64,000 nt of DNA from contig NZ_SMCS01000002.1 of assembly GCF_004342265.1 (NCBI RefSeq), positions 1 through 64,000 on the forward strand, in the 5' to 3' direction. The DNA comes from Luteibacter rhizovicinus (GTDB lineage: Bacteria; Pseudomonadota; Gammaproteobacteria; Xanthomonadales; Rhodanobacteraceae). This document shows, one piece after another, positions 1-7,215 of this stretch (the stretch's first letter is position 1; each line of letters starts with the position of its first letter). Position numbers and translations under genes: made by a program. The notes beneath the pieces were generated by a model that did no database searches, was not told the DNA's origin, and saw only the letters and a program-made list of their open reading frames with translations.

Positions 1-82
1 ACGGCACCTCGGCGGGAAAAAGCCCGGCCAAGGTGTAACCCATGTCCTGGCACACCTGTTACCTATGTCCTGGGTCCATACA
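1..82. mobile_element. Probable terminal end of an IS481-type insertion element (partial)
   Basis: The first bases carry two near-identical blocks, ACCCATGTCCTGG (about 38-50) and ACCTATGTCCTGG (61-73), followed by GTCCATACA ending at 82. Read from the other strand this is a TGT-starting terminus with repeated CCAGGACAT motifs, the layout I associate with IS481-family element ends. No transposase is visible because the window starts here. The junction at 82/83 falls inside a REP-like palindrome, which fits an insertion boundary. The family assignment is from memory of such termini and is moderate at best. Confidence 0.45.
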
Positions 83-103
83 CGCACGCCGGAATCCGCA
101 GCG
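83..103. repeat. Half of a REP-like palindrome (ATTCCGG family)
   Basis: The bases CGCACGCCGGAATCCGCAGC match the right half of the palindromic repeat that occurs intact at 5533-5569 and 57951-57980. The left half (CGTCATTCCGG) is absent and replaced by the element end described at 1-82. Confidence 0.6.
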
Positions 104-206
104 GTGCGCCCGGGAAGGCCCCGTCGCACGAATTCACGCTCTTCGCGAAAGCAATCCGTCCGTCGCCGGGTCATACTCCATATCGCCCCATGCGGACGGA
201 TGCCCC

Positions 207-1043
207 ATGACCGACACGAACGGATCGCGCCTCGTCTATCGCCATCGCTGGCCAGTGCGCGTCATGCACTGGATCAACGTCGTCTGCCTGTTCGTGCTGC
301 TGGGCAGCGGACTGCAGATCTTCAACGCCCATCCCTCGCTGTACTGGGGCATCCGCTCCGATCCCGGCAAGGAAGTCCTGAAAATAGGCGCCGCGCAACA
401 AAGCGACGGCCAGCTGCGCGGCATCACGACGGTCGGCAACCATGCGTTCGACACCACCGGCGTACTCGGCGCCTCGCGCGTCGGCACCGACGTTCAGCCG
501 CGTGCCTTCCCGTCGTGGGCGACGATTCCCGGTCCCGGCTGGCTCGCGATGGGGCGGCGCTGGCACTTCTTCTTCGCGTGGCTCTTCGTCGTCAACGGAC
601 TCTGCTATATCGCCTGGTCGCTGGCCAGCCGGCACCTGCGCGACGACCTCGTGCCCACGTGGCGCGACTGGCGCGGCATGGGACGCTCCATCGTCGATCA
701 CCTCCGCTTCCGCCACCCCCATGGCGACGAGGAGCTCCGCTACAACGTGCTGCAACGCATCGCCTACCTCGTCACCATCGTCGTATTCGGCGGGGGCATC
801 GTCCTGATGGGACTGGCCATGTCGCCGCGCATGGACGCGGTGCTATCGCCACTGGTCGATCTCGTCGGCGGCCGGCAGTCGGCCCGCACCATCCATTTCG
901 TCATCGCGTGCGGTTTCGTCGCCTTCATCGTGGTGCATGTGCTGGAAGTCATCATCACCGGCCCGCTGAACCAGCTCCGCGGGATGATCACCGGCTACTA
1001 CCGCGTGAAACCCGAAAAGCCGCAGGAGACTCCCCATGACTGA
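207..1043 (+). CDS. Cytochrome b/b6 (b561-type) membrane subunit paired with a molybdoenzyme
   Basis: Di-heme-type cytochrome b of the inner membrane, about 278 aa. The start chosen is the ATG giving MTDTNGSRLVYRHRWPVRVMHW; the open frame extends upstream to 42, but that part is unlike the family and lies in the repeat/IS region. Visible features are an N-terminal RHRWPVRVMHWIN segment with a candidate heme-ligand His, four or more hydrophobic helices (about residues 23-40, 115-135, 185-205, 235-255) and a further HFVIACGFVAFIVVHVLE helix with two His. The stop overlaps the next gene by 8 nt, so the two are translationally coupled. By analogy with cytochrome-b/YedY-like pairs it should pass electrons between quinol and the periplasmic molybdoprotein. 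The exact partner is inferred from context. Confidence 0.85.
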   Translation: MTDTNGSRLVYRHRWPVRVMHWINVVCLFVLLGSGLQIFNAHPSLYWGIRSDPGKEVLKIGAAQQSDGQLRGITTVGNHAFDTTGVLGASRVGTDVQPRAFPSWATIPGPGWLAMGRRWHFFFAWLFVVNGLCYIAWSLASRHLRDDLVPTWRDWRGMGRSIVDHLRFRHPHGDEELRYNVLQRIAYLVTIVVFGGGIVLMGLAMSPRMDAVLSPLVDLVGGRQSARTIHFVIACGFVAFIVVHVLEVIITGPLNQLRGMITGYYRVKPEKPQETPHD

Positions 1044-1791
1044 ACGCCGCCGGTTCCTGCGCAATACCCTTCTGGCGCTGGGCGGTGCCGTCATCGCCGG
1101 CTGCGACCGGATATCGAACAGCGACACCGGCGCGCGCGTACTGGGTACGGCCGAAGACGTGACACGACGGATGCAGAAGCTGTTCTCGCCGTCCCAGGCA
1201 CTGGCGAAAGAGTACGGAGAAGCCGATATTTCGGCGGTTTTCCGGCCAAACGGCAGCACCATGCCGGATACGGACGACTATCGGGCACTGCTCGAATCCG
1301 GCTTCAGGGACTACCGGTTACAGATCGACGGTCTCGTGGCACAGCCGATGCAACTGTCGATCGCGGACCTGCGCGAGCTTGGCACCCGTACGCAGATCAC
1401 CCGCCACGACTGCGTCGAAGGCTGGAGCGCTATCGGCAAATGGACCGGCACACCGCTGTCCGCCGTGATCGATCGCGTCGCCCCGACACCGGCCGCCCGC
1501 TACGTGGTCTTCCACTGTTTCGACGAGATGGAGGAAGACACGCCTTACTACGAAAGTATCGACCTGACCGAAGCCCGGCATCCGCAGACGCTGCTTGCCT
1601 ATGCGCTGAATGGCAAGGATCTGCCCGTCGCGAACGGTGCGCCGTTGAGGCTGCGCGTCGAGCGCCAGCTCGGCTACAAGCAGGCTAAATACATCCGCAG
1701 ACTGGAATTCGTGGACTCCTTTGGTGGCATAGCAGGCGGCAAAGGCGGCTACTGGGAAGACAATGGATACGAGTGGTATGCAGGCATCTGA
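1036..1791 (+). CDS. Molybdopterin-dependent oxidoreductase, sulfite oxidase/MsrP-like
   Basis: Periplasmic molybdenum-cofactor enzyme of 251 aa, similar in size to the sulfite-oxidase-domain core (YedY/MsrP class). The N-terminus has a twin-arginine motif (RRRFLRN) and then a hydrophobic stretch ending in a lipobox-like AGC, with Cys at residue 23. This suggests Tat export and possibly lipidation. The fold signature RHDCVEGWSAIGKW places the Mo-ligand Cys at residue 126, and RVERQLGYKQAKYI is typical of the C-terminal half. It overlaps the cytochrome b gene upstream, its likely redox partner. The substrate cannot be read from sequence; sulfoxide or protein methionine sulfoxide is the family precedent, but this form is diverged from MsrP. 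Confidence 0.85.
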   Translation: MTERRRFLRNTLLALGGAVIAGCDRISNSDTGARVLGTAEDVTRRMQKLFSPSQALAKEYGEADISAVFRPNGSTMPDTDDYRALLESGFRDYRLQIDGLVAQPMQLSIADLRELGTRTQITRHDCVEGWSAIGKWTGTPLSAVIDRVAPTPAARYVVFHCFDEMEEDTPYYESIDLTEARHPQTLLAYALNGKDLPVANGAPLRLRVERQLGYKQAKYIRRLEFVDSFGGIAGGKGGYWEDNGYEWYAGI

Positions 1792-1970
1792 TGCGGTGCA
1801 TCACGGGTCGGAAATGAATGAAGACCCCTTCGTCCCTTAAAAAAAGGGTCGAAACGAGAAAAAAATCTCGCTTACCCTATTTCACACGGCGCAAAGCAAC
1901 GCTAGAGTGAGTCGCCCGCTGGGCACCGGCCGGAACGGCCGAACTTTTCGATCACGTGACAAGGATAACC

Positions 1971-2369
1971 ATGGCCAAGACCACCAAATCGGCGGCGACA
2001 AAGAAAGCCGTCAAGGCGCCTGCCAAAGCCGCTGCTAAGGCTCCCGCCACCCTCAAGCCGATCAAGGACGCGCTGTCGAAGTCCACGCTCGTTGCCCATC
2101 TCGTCGAGCACAGCGGCGTCGAAGGCAAGGGCGTGAAGGCCGTTCTGGCCTCGCTTGAAGCCGTCATTGCTGCATCCATTCACAAGAAGGGCGCTGGCTC
2201 GTTCACGCTGCCCGGTCTGCTGAAGATCACGTCCGTAGCTGTTGCGGCCAAGCCGAAGCGCAAGGGCAAGGATCCGTTCACCGGTGAAGAGCGCATGTTC
2301 GCCGCCAAGCCTGCATCGGTTAAGGTCAAGGTTCGCCCGCTGAAGAAGCTCAAGGACGCGGCAGCCTGA
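1971..2369 (+). CDS. HU-family DNA-binding protein with lysine/alanine-rich N-terminal tail
   Basis: Nucleoid-associated protein of 132 aa. Residues 1-27 are a Lys/Ala/Pro-rich, histone-H1-like tail (AKTTKSAATKKAVKAPAKAA). Residues 30-125 form an HU/IHF-like domain with the helical dimer part (STLVAHLVEHSGVEGKGVKAV) and a beta-arm region (PGLLKITSVAVAAKPKRKGK). The ATG at 1971 follows AAGGA at 1961-1965; a GTG 15 nt upstream in frame is less likely. Canonical HU is about 90 aa, so the tail is the unusual part. Upstream, 1838-1880 has A-rich runs and small hairpins. A strong terminator follows at 2422, so the gene is monocistronic. Confidence 0.9.
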   Translation: MAKTTKSAATKKAVKAPAKAAAKAPATLKPIKDALSKSTLVAHLVEHSGVEGKGVKAVLASLEAVIAASIHKKGAGSFTLPGLLKITSVAVAAKPKRKGKDPFTGEERMFAAKPASVKVKVRPLKKLKDAAA

Positions 2370-2421
2370 TCCGTTCGCGCATGACGCCCTAGCGTCCACG
2401 CGCAACGACAAGCATTCCAGA

Positions 2422-2453
2422 CGCCCCCGCCTTCGGCGGGGGCGTTTTGGTTT
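2422..2453 (+). terminator. Rho-independent terminator after the HU-like gene
   Basis: A perfect 10-bp stem CGCCCCCGCC / GGCGGGGGCG with a TTC loop (2422-2444) is followed by TTTTGGTTT. It ends the HU-like transcript before the BlaI operators. Confidence 0.9.
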
Positions 2454-2492
2454 GTGAGGTATGCACACACGGGATATGCCGGAAGTCATGCT

Positions 2493-2510
2493 TGACTACA
2501 CGTGTAGTCA
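2493..2510. promoter_or_regulatory. BlaI/MecI-type operator, copy 1
   Basis: TGACTACACGTGTAGTCA is a perfect 18-bp palindrome containing the TACA-N2-TGTA core known for BlaI/MecI repressors. It lies 41 nt before the blaI-like start codon. Confidence 0.85.
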
Positions 2511-2519
2511 AGTGCACCC

Positions 2520-2537
2520 TGACTACACGTGTAGTCA
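2520..2537. promoter_or_regulatory. BlaI/MecI-type operator, copy 2
   Basis: Identical 18-bp palindrome, 27 bp downstream of copy 1 (start to start) and 13 nt before the ATG at 2551. Two dimers could bind side by side, consistent with autoregulation of the operon. Confidence 0.85.
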
Positions 2538-2550
2538 GAGGCAATACCCC

Positions 2551-2937
2551 ATGCTCAAGCGATCCATCGGCGATCAGGAACTGGCCCTCCTGGAATACGT
2601 TTCCAGCCATCCGAAGAGTTCGGTAGCGGATGTGCAGACCGGTTTCGGCGAGCCACGCAGTCTGGCGCGCTCCACGGTTCTGACGATGATGGAGCGGCTG
2701 CGCACGAAGGGCTATCTCGGTCGCCGCCGCGCCGAAGGTTCCTTCCGCTACAGCGCCAGCAGCGGTGCGACCGATGTCATGCGCGGCGCCGTCGGCAGCT
2801 TCGTCGAGAAAACCCTGCGCGGTTCCGTCTCGCCTTTTGTCGCATGGATGTCCGAACGCGGCGAAGTCACCGACAACGAACTGGCCGAGCTGGAAGCGCT
2901 GGTCAGTACGCTCCAGTCGAAGCGCAAAGGCCGCTGA
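2551..2937 (+). CDS. blaI: BlaI/MecI/CopY-family transcriptional repressor
   Basis: Winged-helix repressor of 128 aa. The start MLKRSIGDQELALLEYVS is chosen because the two operators lie immediately upstream; the longer frame back to 2461 would translate through them. Residues 5-75 form the wHTH domain (ARSTVLTMMERLRTKGYLGR is the recognition region), and residues 85-125 the dimerisation helices. In the family, the repressor is inactivated when a membrane M56 peptidase partner senses a signal. That partner follows after a 1-nt gap. The inducer here is unknown and need not be a beta-lactam; no beta-lactamase gene is next to it. Confidence 0.9.
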   Translation: MLKRSIGDQELALLEYVSSHPKSSVADVQTGFGEPRSLARSTVLTMMERLRTKGYLGRRRAEGSFRYSASSGATDVMRGAVGSFVEKTLRGSVSPFVAWMSERGEVTDNELAELEALVSTLQSKRKGR

Positions 2938-2938
2938 C

Positions 2939-4684
2939 ATGGACGCCCTTGCCGAAACCCTGCTCCTGCGCCTCGGGCATACCTCGTTGCAAGCCTGCGT
3001 ACTGGGCGCCGTGGTGTATGCACTGACCCGATACATCCCCTCGCTGTCGGCCGCGACGCGTGCATTGCTGTGGTGGCTGGTGGGCGTGCAAGCTGTCGCC
3101 GGCCTGTTCAGCGGTACGGCGTGGCAACTGCCGTGGCTCCCCTCGCCGCAGCCCACCGCGATCGAACCTACCACCATCACTGTCATGGCGCCCACGACGT
3201 GGCATGCCTCGCATGTCCCTTCCCTGCCCGAAGCACACGGCATCGCGTGGACGACATGGTTGTTCGCGGCCTGGGCAGCGATCGTCGCCATCCAGGCCAT
3301 CGTCGCCTTCGTGCAGTGGCGCCGCATTCGCGGCGTGATCGCCCGCGCGTTGCCCCACGACGACGCACGCCTTGAGACGATGGTGTCGCAGCGTGCGCGC
3401 CGCCTGGGCATGCGCCGTTCGCCCGCTCTCGCATGTTCCGTTGAAGTCGTCTCGCCCCAGGTGGTCGGCATCCTGCGACCCACGATCCTGCTACCCGTCG
3501 AAGCCATACTGGACGACAGCGAGCTGGAGATGGCACTCGTCCACGAACTGGCCCATGTACGGCGCGGCGACATCTGGCTTGGCTGGATTCCCGCCCTCGC
3601 GCGCGCCCTGTTTTTCTTTCACCCCCTCGTGCATTACGCCACGCGCGAATACGCCCTTTCCCGAGAGGCGGCGTGCGATGCGGAAGTGCTGCGTCGCGGT
3701 CGTCAGGCACCACAAGCCTATGGACGTCTGCTACTGCGCATGGGCGTTTCGCCGCATACGCGGCATGCGCTCGGCGGCGCCTCCCCCACGTTCGAAACCC
3801 TGAAAAGGAGACTCACCATGCTTCAGAACGCCAACGAGAAGAGCCCCCGCGCGCTTGCCTGGTTCCTCGTCGCCGTCGTATCCGTGGCGGGCGTGGTGCC
3901 GTATCGCGTCGTCGCCTCGACCCATGTCGCACCTGCCGTCGATATGCAGGCACGTCCCGCACCGGTTGCCCCCAGTCTTCCGCCGCTACCGACCGCCCCG
4001 CCCGAGCCGATGCCGCCCGGCGTTCCGCCGGCGCCCCCCGTACCACCGCAGCCGACCGCGCCATTCGGCAGCGAGTTCGACCACAGTGTGGTCACGTTCG
4101 ACAGCGACGCGCGCAGCGCTTACGTCATCATGGACGGCCGTTCGATGTTCATGAGCGGCACGCGTGTCGATGCGCAGCGCGCCAGGCAGCAGCGCAAGGG
4201 CGACGAACCCCTGCTGTGGTTCCGTCGCGCCGATGGCGAATGGGTCGTGCGCGATCAGACGTATATCAAGAAGATCCAGTCGGCCTTCTCGTCCGTCAGC
4301 GACCTGAGCGAAAAGCAGCAGGCCCTGGCCGGGAAACAGCAAGCGCTCGCCCAGAAGCAGCAGGGCCTGGGACAGCAGCAGGCGTCACTCGGTTACCAAC
4401 AGGCAAAGCTCGGTACGAGACAGGCGGAAATGTCTTTACGCGCGCCCGACCCGAGCCTGTCCAGCGCACGCGATGTACTGGTAGGCGAGCAGAACAAACT
4501 CGCCGTCGAACAGAGCAAAATCGGAGAGCAGGCAGCAAAGCTCGGTATGCAGCAGGGCGAACTCGGCTCGCAGCAGGCGGAACTGGGGCAGCGTCAGCGG
4601 GAAGCAGGCCAGCGCGCCCAGCGCGACGTCGAAAACTTGCTCGACGAGGCTGTGCGCACGCACGTGGCGCAGGCTGCGCGCTGA
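2939..4684 (+). CDS. M56-family (BlaR1-like) membrane metallopeptidase with Gln-rich heptad coiled coil
   Basis: Membrane zinc peptidase of 581 aa and the probable signalling partner of the adjacent BlaI. TM helices are at about 18-38, 42-58 and 103-123. The zinc motif HELAH is at residues 202-206, with the downstream Glu in SREAACDAE (about 243). A fourth TM is at about 305-325, then a Pro-rich linker (335-375) and a small globular part (377-445). In BlaR1 the extracellular C-terminus is a penicillin-binding sensor. Here residues 458-499 and 517-562 are instead seven-residue repeats rich in KQQ/LGxQQ, predicted to form a coiled coil. The sensor is therefore different from BlaR1 and the signal is unknown. 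The start is the ATG one nucleotide after blaI. Confidence 0.85.
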   Translation: MDALAETLLLRLGHTSLQACVLGAVVYALTRYIPSLSAATRALLWWLVGVQAVAGLFSGTAWQLPWLPSPQPTAIEPTTITVMAPTTWHASHVPSLPEAHGIAWTTWLFAAWAAIVAIQAIVAFVQWRRIRGVIARALPHDDARLETMVSQRARRLGMRRSPALACSVEVVSPQVVGILRPTILLPVEAILDDSELEMALVHELAHVRRGDIWLGWIPALARALFFFHPLVHYATREYALSREAACDAEVLRRGRQAPQAYGRLLLRMGVSPHTRHALGGASPTFETLKRRLTMLQNANEKSPRALAWFLVAVVSVAGVVPYRVVASTHVAPAVDMQARPAPVAPSLPPLPTAPPEPMPPGVPPAPPVPPQPTAPFGSEFDHSVVTFDSDARSAYVIMDGRSMFMSGTRVDAQRARQQRKGDEPLLWFRRADGEWVVRDQTYIKKIQSAFSSVSDLSEKQQALAGKQQALAQKQQGLGQQQASLGYQQAKLGTRQAEMSLRAPDPSLSSARDVLVGEQNKLAVEQSKIGEQAAKLGMQQGELGSQQAELGQRQREAGQRAQRDVENLLDEAVRTHVAQAAR

Positions 4685-4693
4685 CGGAAACGC

Positions 4694-4753
4694 AGGTCTC
4701 CGGTAAGGTGAACACCTTCGTCGCCACGCGACGCGCTCACTTACCGGAGACCT
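4694..4753 (+). promoter_or_regulatory. Long hairpin covering the ribosome binding site of the HAD gene
   Basis: A 14-bp perfect inverted repeat, AGGTCTCCGGTAAG at 4694-4707 and CTTACCGGAGACCT at 4740-4753, encloses a second perfect stem CGTCGC-CAC-GCGACG (4719-4733). The right arm contains the GGAGA Shine-Dalgarno of the gene starting at 4755. If the hairpin forms in mRNA the site is base-paired. It may also attenuate read-through from the M56 gene ending at 4684; there is no T-tract after it. Confidence 0.7.
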
Positions 4754-4754
4754 C

Positions 4755-5423
4755 ATGCAACTGACCGCCGGCCGCACCATCGAAGCACGGGCCCTGCTAT
4801 TCGATATGGATGGCACCCTGATCGACTCGCGCATCGCCGTCGAACGTATCTGGAAAGCATGGTGCGAGCAGCACGGTGTCGACTGGCACTATGTCCTGCC
4901 CCGCCTGCATGGCGTTCGTCTTGCCGACTCCGTACGCAGCTTCGCGCCGCCGGGCACGGATCTGGTCGCCGAGACCGCGCATCTGTACAAACTGGAACTG
5001 GAACAGACAGATGGCATCGTGCCCATTCCCGGTGCTATCGACCTGCTCGCATCGCTACCCGCCGACCGCTGGACGATCGTCACCTCCGCCGACCGGGAAC
5101 TGGCCGAGGCGCGACTGAAGAGTGCGGGCATCGCGCCGCCCGAACGGATGGTCTGCGGCGACGACGTCGCCCATGGCAAACCCGATCCGGAAGGTTATCT
5201 GGAAGGCGCGCGGCGTTTCGGCGTCACGGCCGGGGAATCGCTGGTGTTCGAGGATGCCGCCGCGGGGATCGAGGCGGGCATGCGTGCCGGTGCGCGCGTT
5301 ATCGCGTTGGCCGGGGATCATCCCGAAGAGCTGCGTGAGGGTATCGAATGGGTGCCGGATCTGACATGGCTGCGATTCGATGGGGTGGTTGGGGATAAGG
5401 TGCGGCTTGCGGTAGTGCGTTAG
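4755..5423 (+). CDS. HAD-superfamily sugar/glycerol-phosphate phosphatase
   Basis: Cytosolic HAD hydrolase of 222 aa, subfamily IA. Motif I is FDMDGT (nucleophile Asp17, acid/base Asp19), motif II is VTSADR (about 112-117), the motif III Lys is in GKPDPEGY (about 140) and motif IV is VFEDAAAGIEAG (about 164-175). The cap is the small alpha-helical type. Similarity of motif spacing to GppP/YfbT-type phosphatases suggests a glycerol-3-phosphate or sugar-phosphate substrate, but this is not resolved. The start ATG sits 2 nt after a strong hairpin (4694-4753) that would occlude its SD. It is downstream of the M56 gene but probably has separate control. Confidence 0.85.
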   Translation: MQLTAGRTIEARALLFDMDGTLIDSRIAVERIWKAWCEQHGVDWHYVLPRLHGVRLADSVRSFAPPGTDLVAETAHLYKLELEQTDGIVPIPGAIDLLASLPADRWTIVTSADRELAEARLKSAGIAPPERMVCGDDVAHGKPDPEGYLEGARRFGVTAGESLVFEDAAAGIEAGMRAGARVIALAGDHPEELREGIEWVPDLTWLRFDGVVGDKVRLAVVR

Positions 5424-5455
5424 GAGCGGATAGCGGAAGAGGCGCACGTTCGAGC

Positions 5456-5569
5456 GTGGTCGCTGCGGATTCCGGCCTGCGCCGGAATGACGGTGAAGCA
5501 AATGAAACCCGCGATGTTGATCCCGCCCTCTTCGTCATTCCGGCGCACGCCGGAATCCGCAGCGACCAC
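5456..5569. repeat. Inverted pair of REP-like elements (ATTCCGG family)
   Basis: Two 37-bp arms, 5456-5492 and 5533-5569, are inverted copies with a single mismatch. Each arm is itself palindromic around GATTCCGGC..GCCGGAATGAC. The pair lies between convergent genes and could act as a bidirectional transcript end. The same family recurs at 57881-57980 and as a half copy at 83-103. Confidence 0.85.
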
Positions 5570-5604
5570 ATCCGGAAAAGTACAAACGCACGGGCATAAC
5601 CACC

Positions 5605-7215
5605 TCAGTACACATCCCGCCGATACCGCCCCGCCGCCGCAAGCTCTTCGACACGCACATCCCCCAACACACTACGCAACGCCGTATCCACCCCGGGCGC
5701 CATGCCCGCCAGGCTCCCACATACATACACGCTGGCCCCATCGGCCACCCAACGGCGCAAGTCATCGCCTGCGGCGCACAACGCGTCCTGCACATAACGC
5801 AACGAGCCGCCATCGCGCGACCACACCAGATCCAGCCGCTCGATATCCCGCGACGCGCGCCACGCTTCCAGCTCGTCCACGTGCAGACGGTCCACTGCCG
5901 CCTGCCGTTCGCCGAAGACCAGCCAGTTACGCCGGTGTCCCGACGCGATGCGCTGCTTCAGTAAGGCGCGCAGTCCTGCGATGCCCGTACCGTTACCGAT
6001 CAACACGACGGGACGATCGTCGGCCGGCGCATGAAAGCCCGCGTTACGACGCACGCGAACATCGATCTCCGCACCGACGGCCGCATGATGCGTCAGCCAG
6101 CCCGAACCGACGCCCAGTGCACCATCCGGGCCTCGTTGCCGACGCACGACAAGATGCAATGCACCATCGCTCGGCAGCGACGCAATGGAATATTCGCGAT
6201 GCGGCAACGCGGCGAGCGTCGGAAGCCAGACATCGGGCGAGCATCCACGAACCTTATCGGGCACCGGCAGATGCATGCCAGCCAGCAGGTTCGTCAGCGC
6301 ACTATCGGCGACAAGTTCCGCCTCTTCCGTCCAGCGTGCGATATCGGCGGCCCCATGCCGCGGACCGATCTCGACGATATCGCCCGCATTCCATTGCAGC
6401 CACGAGGCATCGCCGGGCACCAGCGCTACATGAAAACAGGCTTCGCCAAGGCTGCCCGCATTGAGCAGACGCCGCTCCGTCAGACGCCATGCCTGATACG
6501 AAGGACGCTGCCAGTCAGGCATCTCCGTATTTCCACTGAGCTGACCGATGTGGTGCTGCCAGTGCCGAAGCGCGCCCTCGTCGCCGTTGTCGACCTCCAC
6601 CAGATCGAACAACGGCAGCGCGCCGGACGCATGCAACCAGTGTTCGAGGTGATAGCCGAATGCGCAGAAGTCGTCGTAGTCGCGATCGCCCAATGCAAGA
6701 ACGCCGTAACTCAGATGACCAAGCGCAAGCGGTGCGGACATCGCGGCGCGCTGAAACCCCACCGCGCTGTCCGGCGCATCGCCCTCGCCCGTGGTACTGA
6801 CGACGAACAGGACCCGTGCGTGACCCGCAAGCGTGCTCGCATCGAGTTGTCCGATCGTACGTGTGTCGACCGGTATGCCCGTATCGCGCAACGCTTCCGC
6901 CGTGCGCATGGCAAGCTCCTCGGCGAATCCCGTCTGCGATGCATGGACGACAAGAATACGTTCGGCGACCGGCGTTGCTACCGCGACGTCTATCACGCGC
7001 GATGCGGAAACCCTCTCACGACGACGCCCAACGGCCAGCGCCACGCTTCCGGCCGTCCAGATCAACGTAATGGCAATCGCCCAACCCAGACGCTGCGAGT
7101 CGCCGCTCGCGGAAAACAGGCTGGCCCGATGCCAGCGCCACAACATGATGGCGACCGCGATCAGGCACACGCCTATCAGGCATTGTCCCAGCAGTGCCCG
7201 CCGCGATGCGGTCAC
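5605..7215 (-). CDS. Membrane-anchored NADPH flavoprotein reductase (flavodoxin + FNR domains)
   Basis: Diflavin reductase of 536 aa, related to the sulfite reductase alpha / cytochrome P450 reductase family. Two TM helices are at about residues 8-26 and 43-62. A flavodoxin FMN domain (about 88-225, ILVVHASQTGFAEELA, STTGEGDAP, LGDRDYDDFCAFG) follows, then an FAD-binding domain with RxYS-like HREYSIAS (about 350) and an NADPH domain (VVLIGNGTGIAGLRALL, YVCGSLAGM). The start is GTG at 7215, whose codon overlaps the apbE stop (GTGA), indicating coupling. As last gene of the PepSY-DUF2271-DUF4198-ApbE operon it is the likely cytosolic electron input to the membrane/periplasmic chain. The C-terminus (RYRRDVY) ends normally. 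Confidence 0.85.
   Translation of the reverse strand: MTASRRALLGQCLIGVCLIAVAIMLWRWHRASLFSASGDSQRLGWAIAITLIWTAGSVALAVGRRRERVSASRVIDVAVATPVAERILVVHASQTGFAEELAMRTAEALRDTGIPVDTRTIGQLDASTLAGHARVLFVVSTTGEGDAPDSAVGFQRAAMSAPLALGHLSYGVLALGDRDYDDFCAFGYHLEHWLHASGALPLFDLVEVDNGDEGALRHWQHHIGQLSGNTEMPDWQRPSYQAWRLTERRLLNAGSLGEACFHVALVPGDASWLQWNAGDIVEIGPRHGAADIARWTEEAELVADSALTNLLAGMHLPVPDKVRGCSPDVWLPTLAALPHREYSIASLPSDGALHLVVRRQRGPDGALGVGSGWLTHHAAVGAEIDVRVRRNAGFHAPADDRPVVLIGNGTGIAGLRALLKQRIASGHRRNWLVFGERQAAVDRLHVDELEAWRASRDIERLDLVWSRDGGSLRYVQDALCAAGDDLRRWVADGASVYVCGSLAGMAPGVDTALRSVLGDVRVEELAAAGRYRRDVY

Noticed and set aside
171-755. Long minus-strand open frame inside the cytochrome b gene
   Set aside because: It is the antisense shadow of a well-supported gene in GC-rich DNA; its composition (Arg/Ala/Asp rich) lacks any motif.
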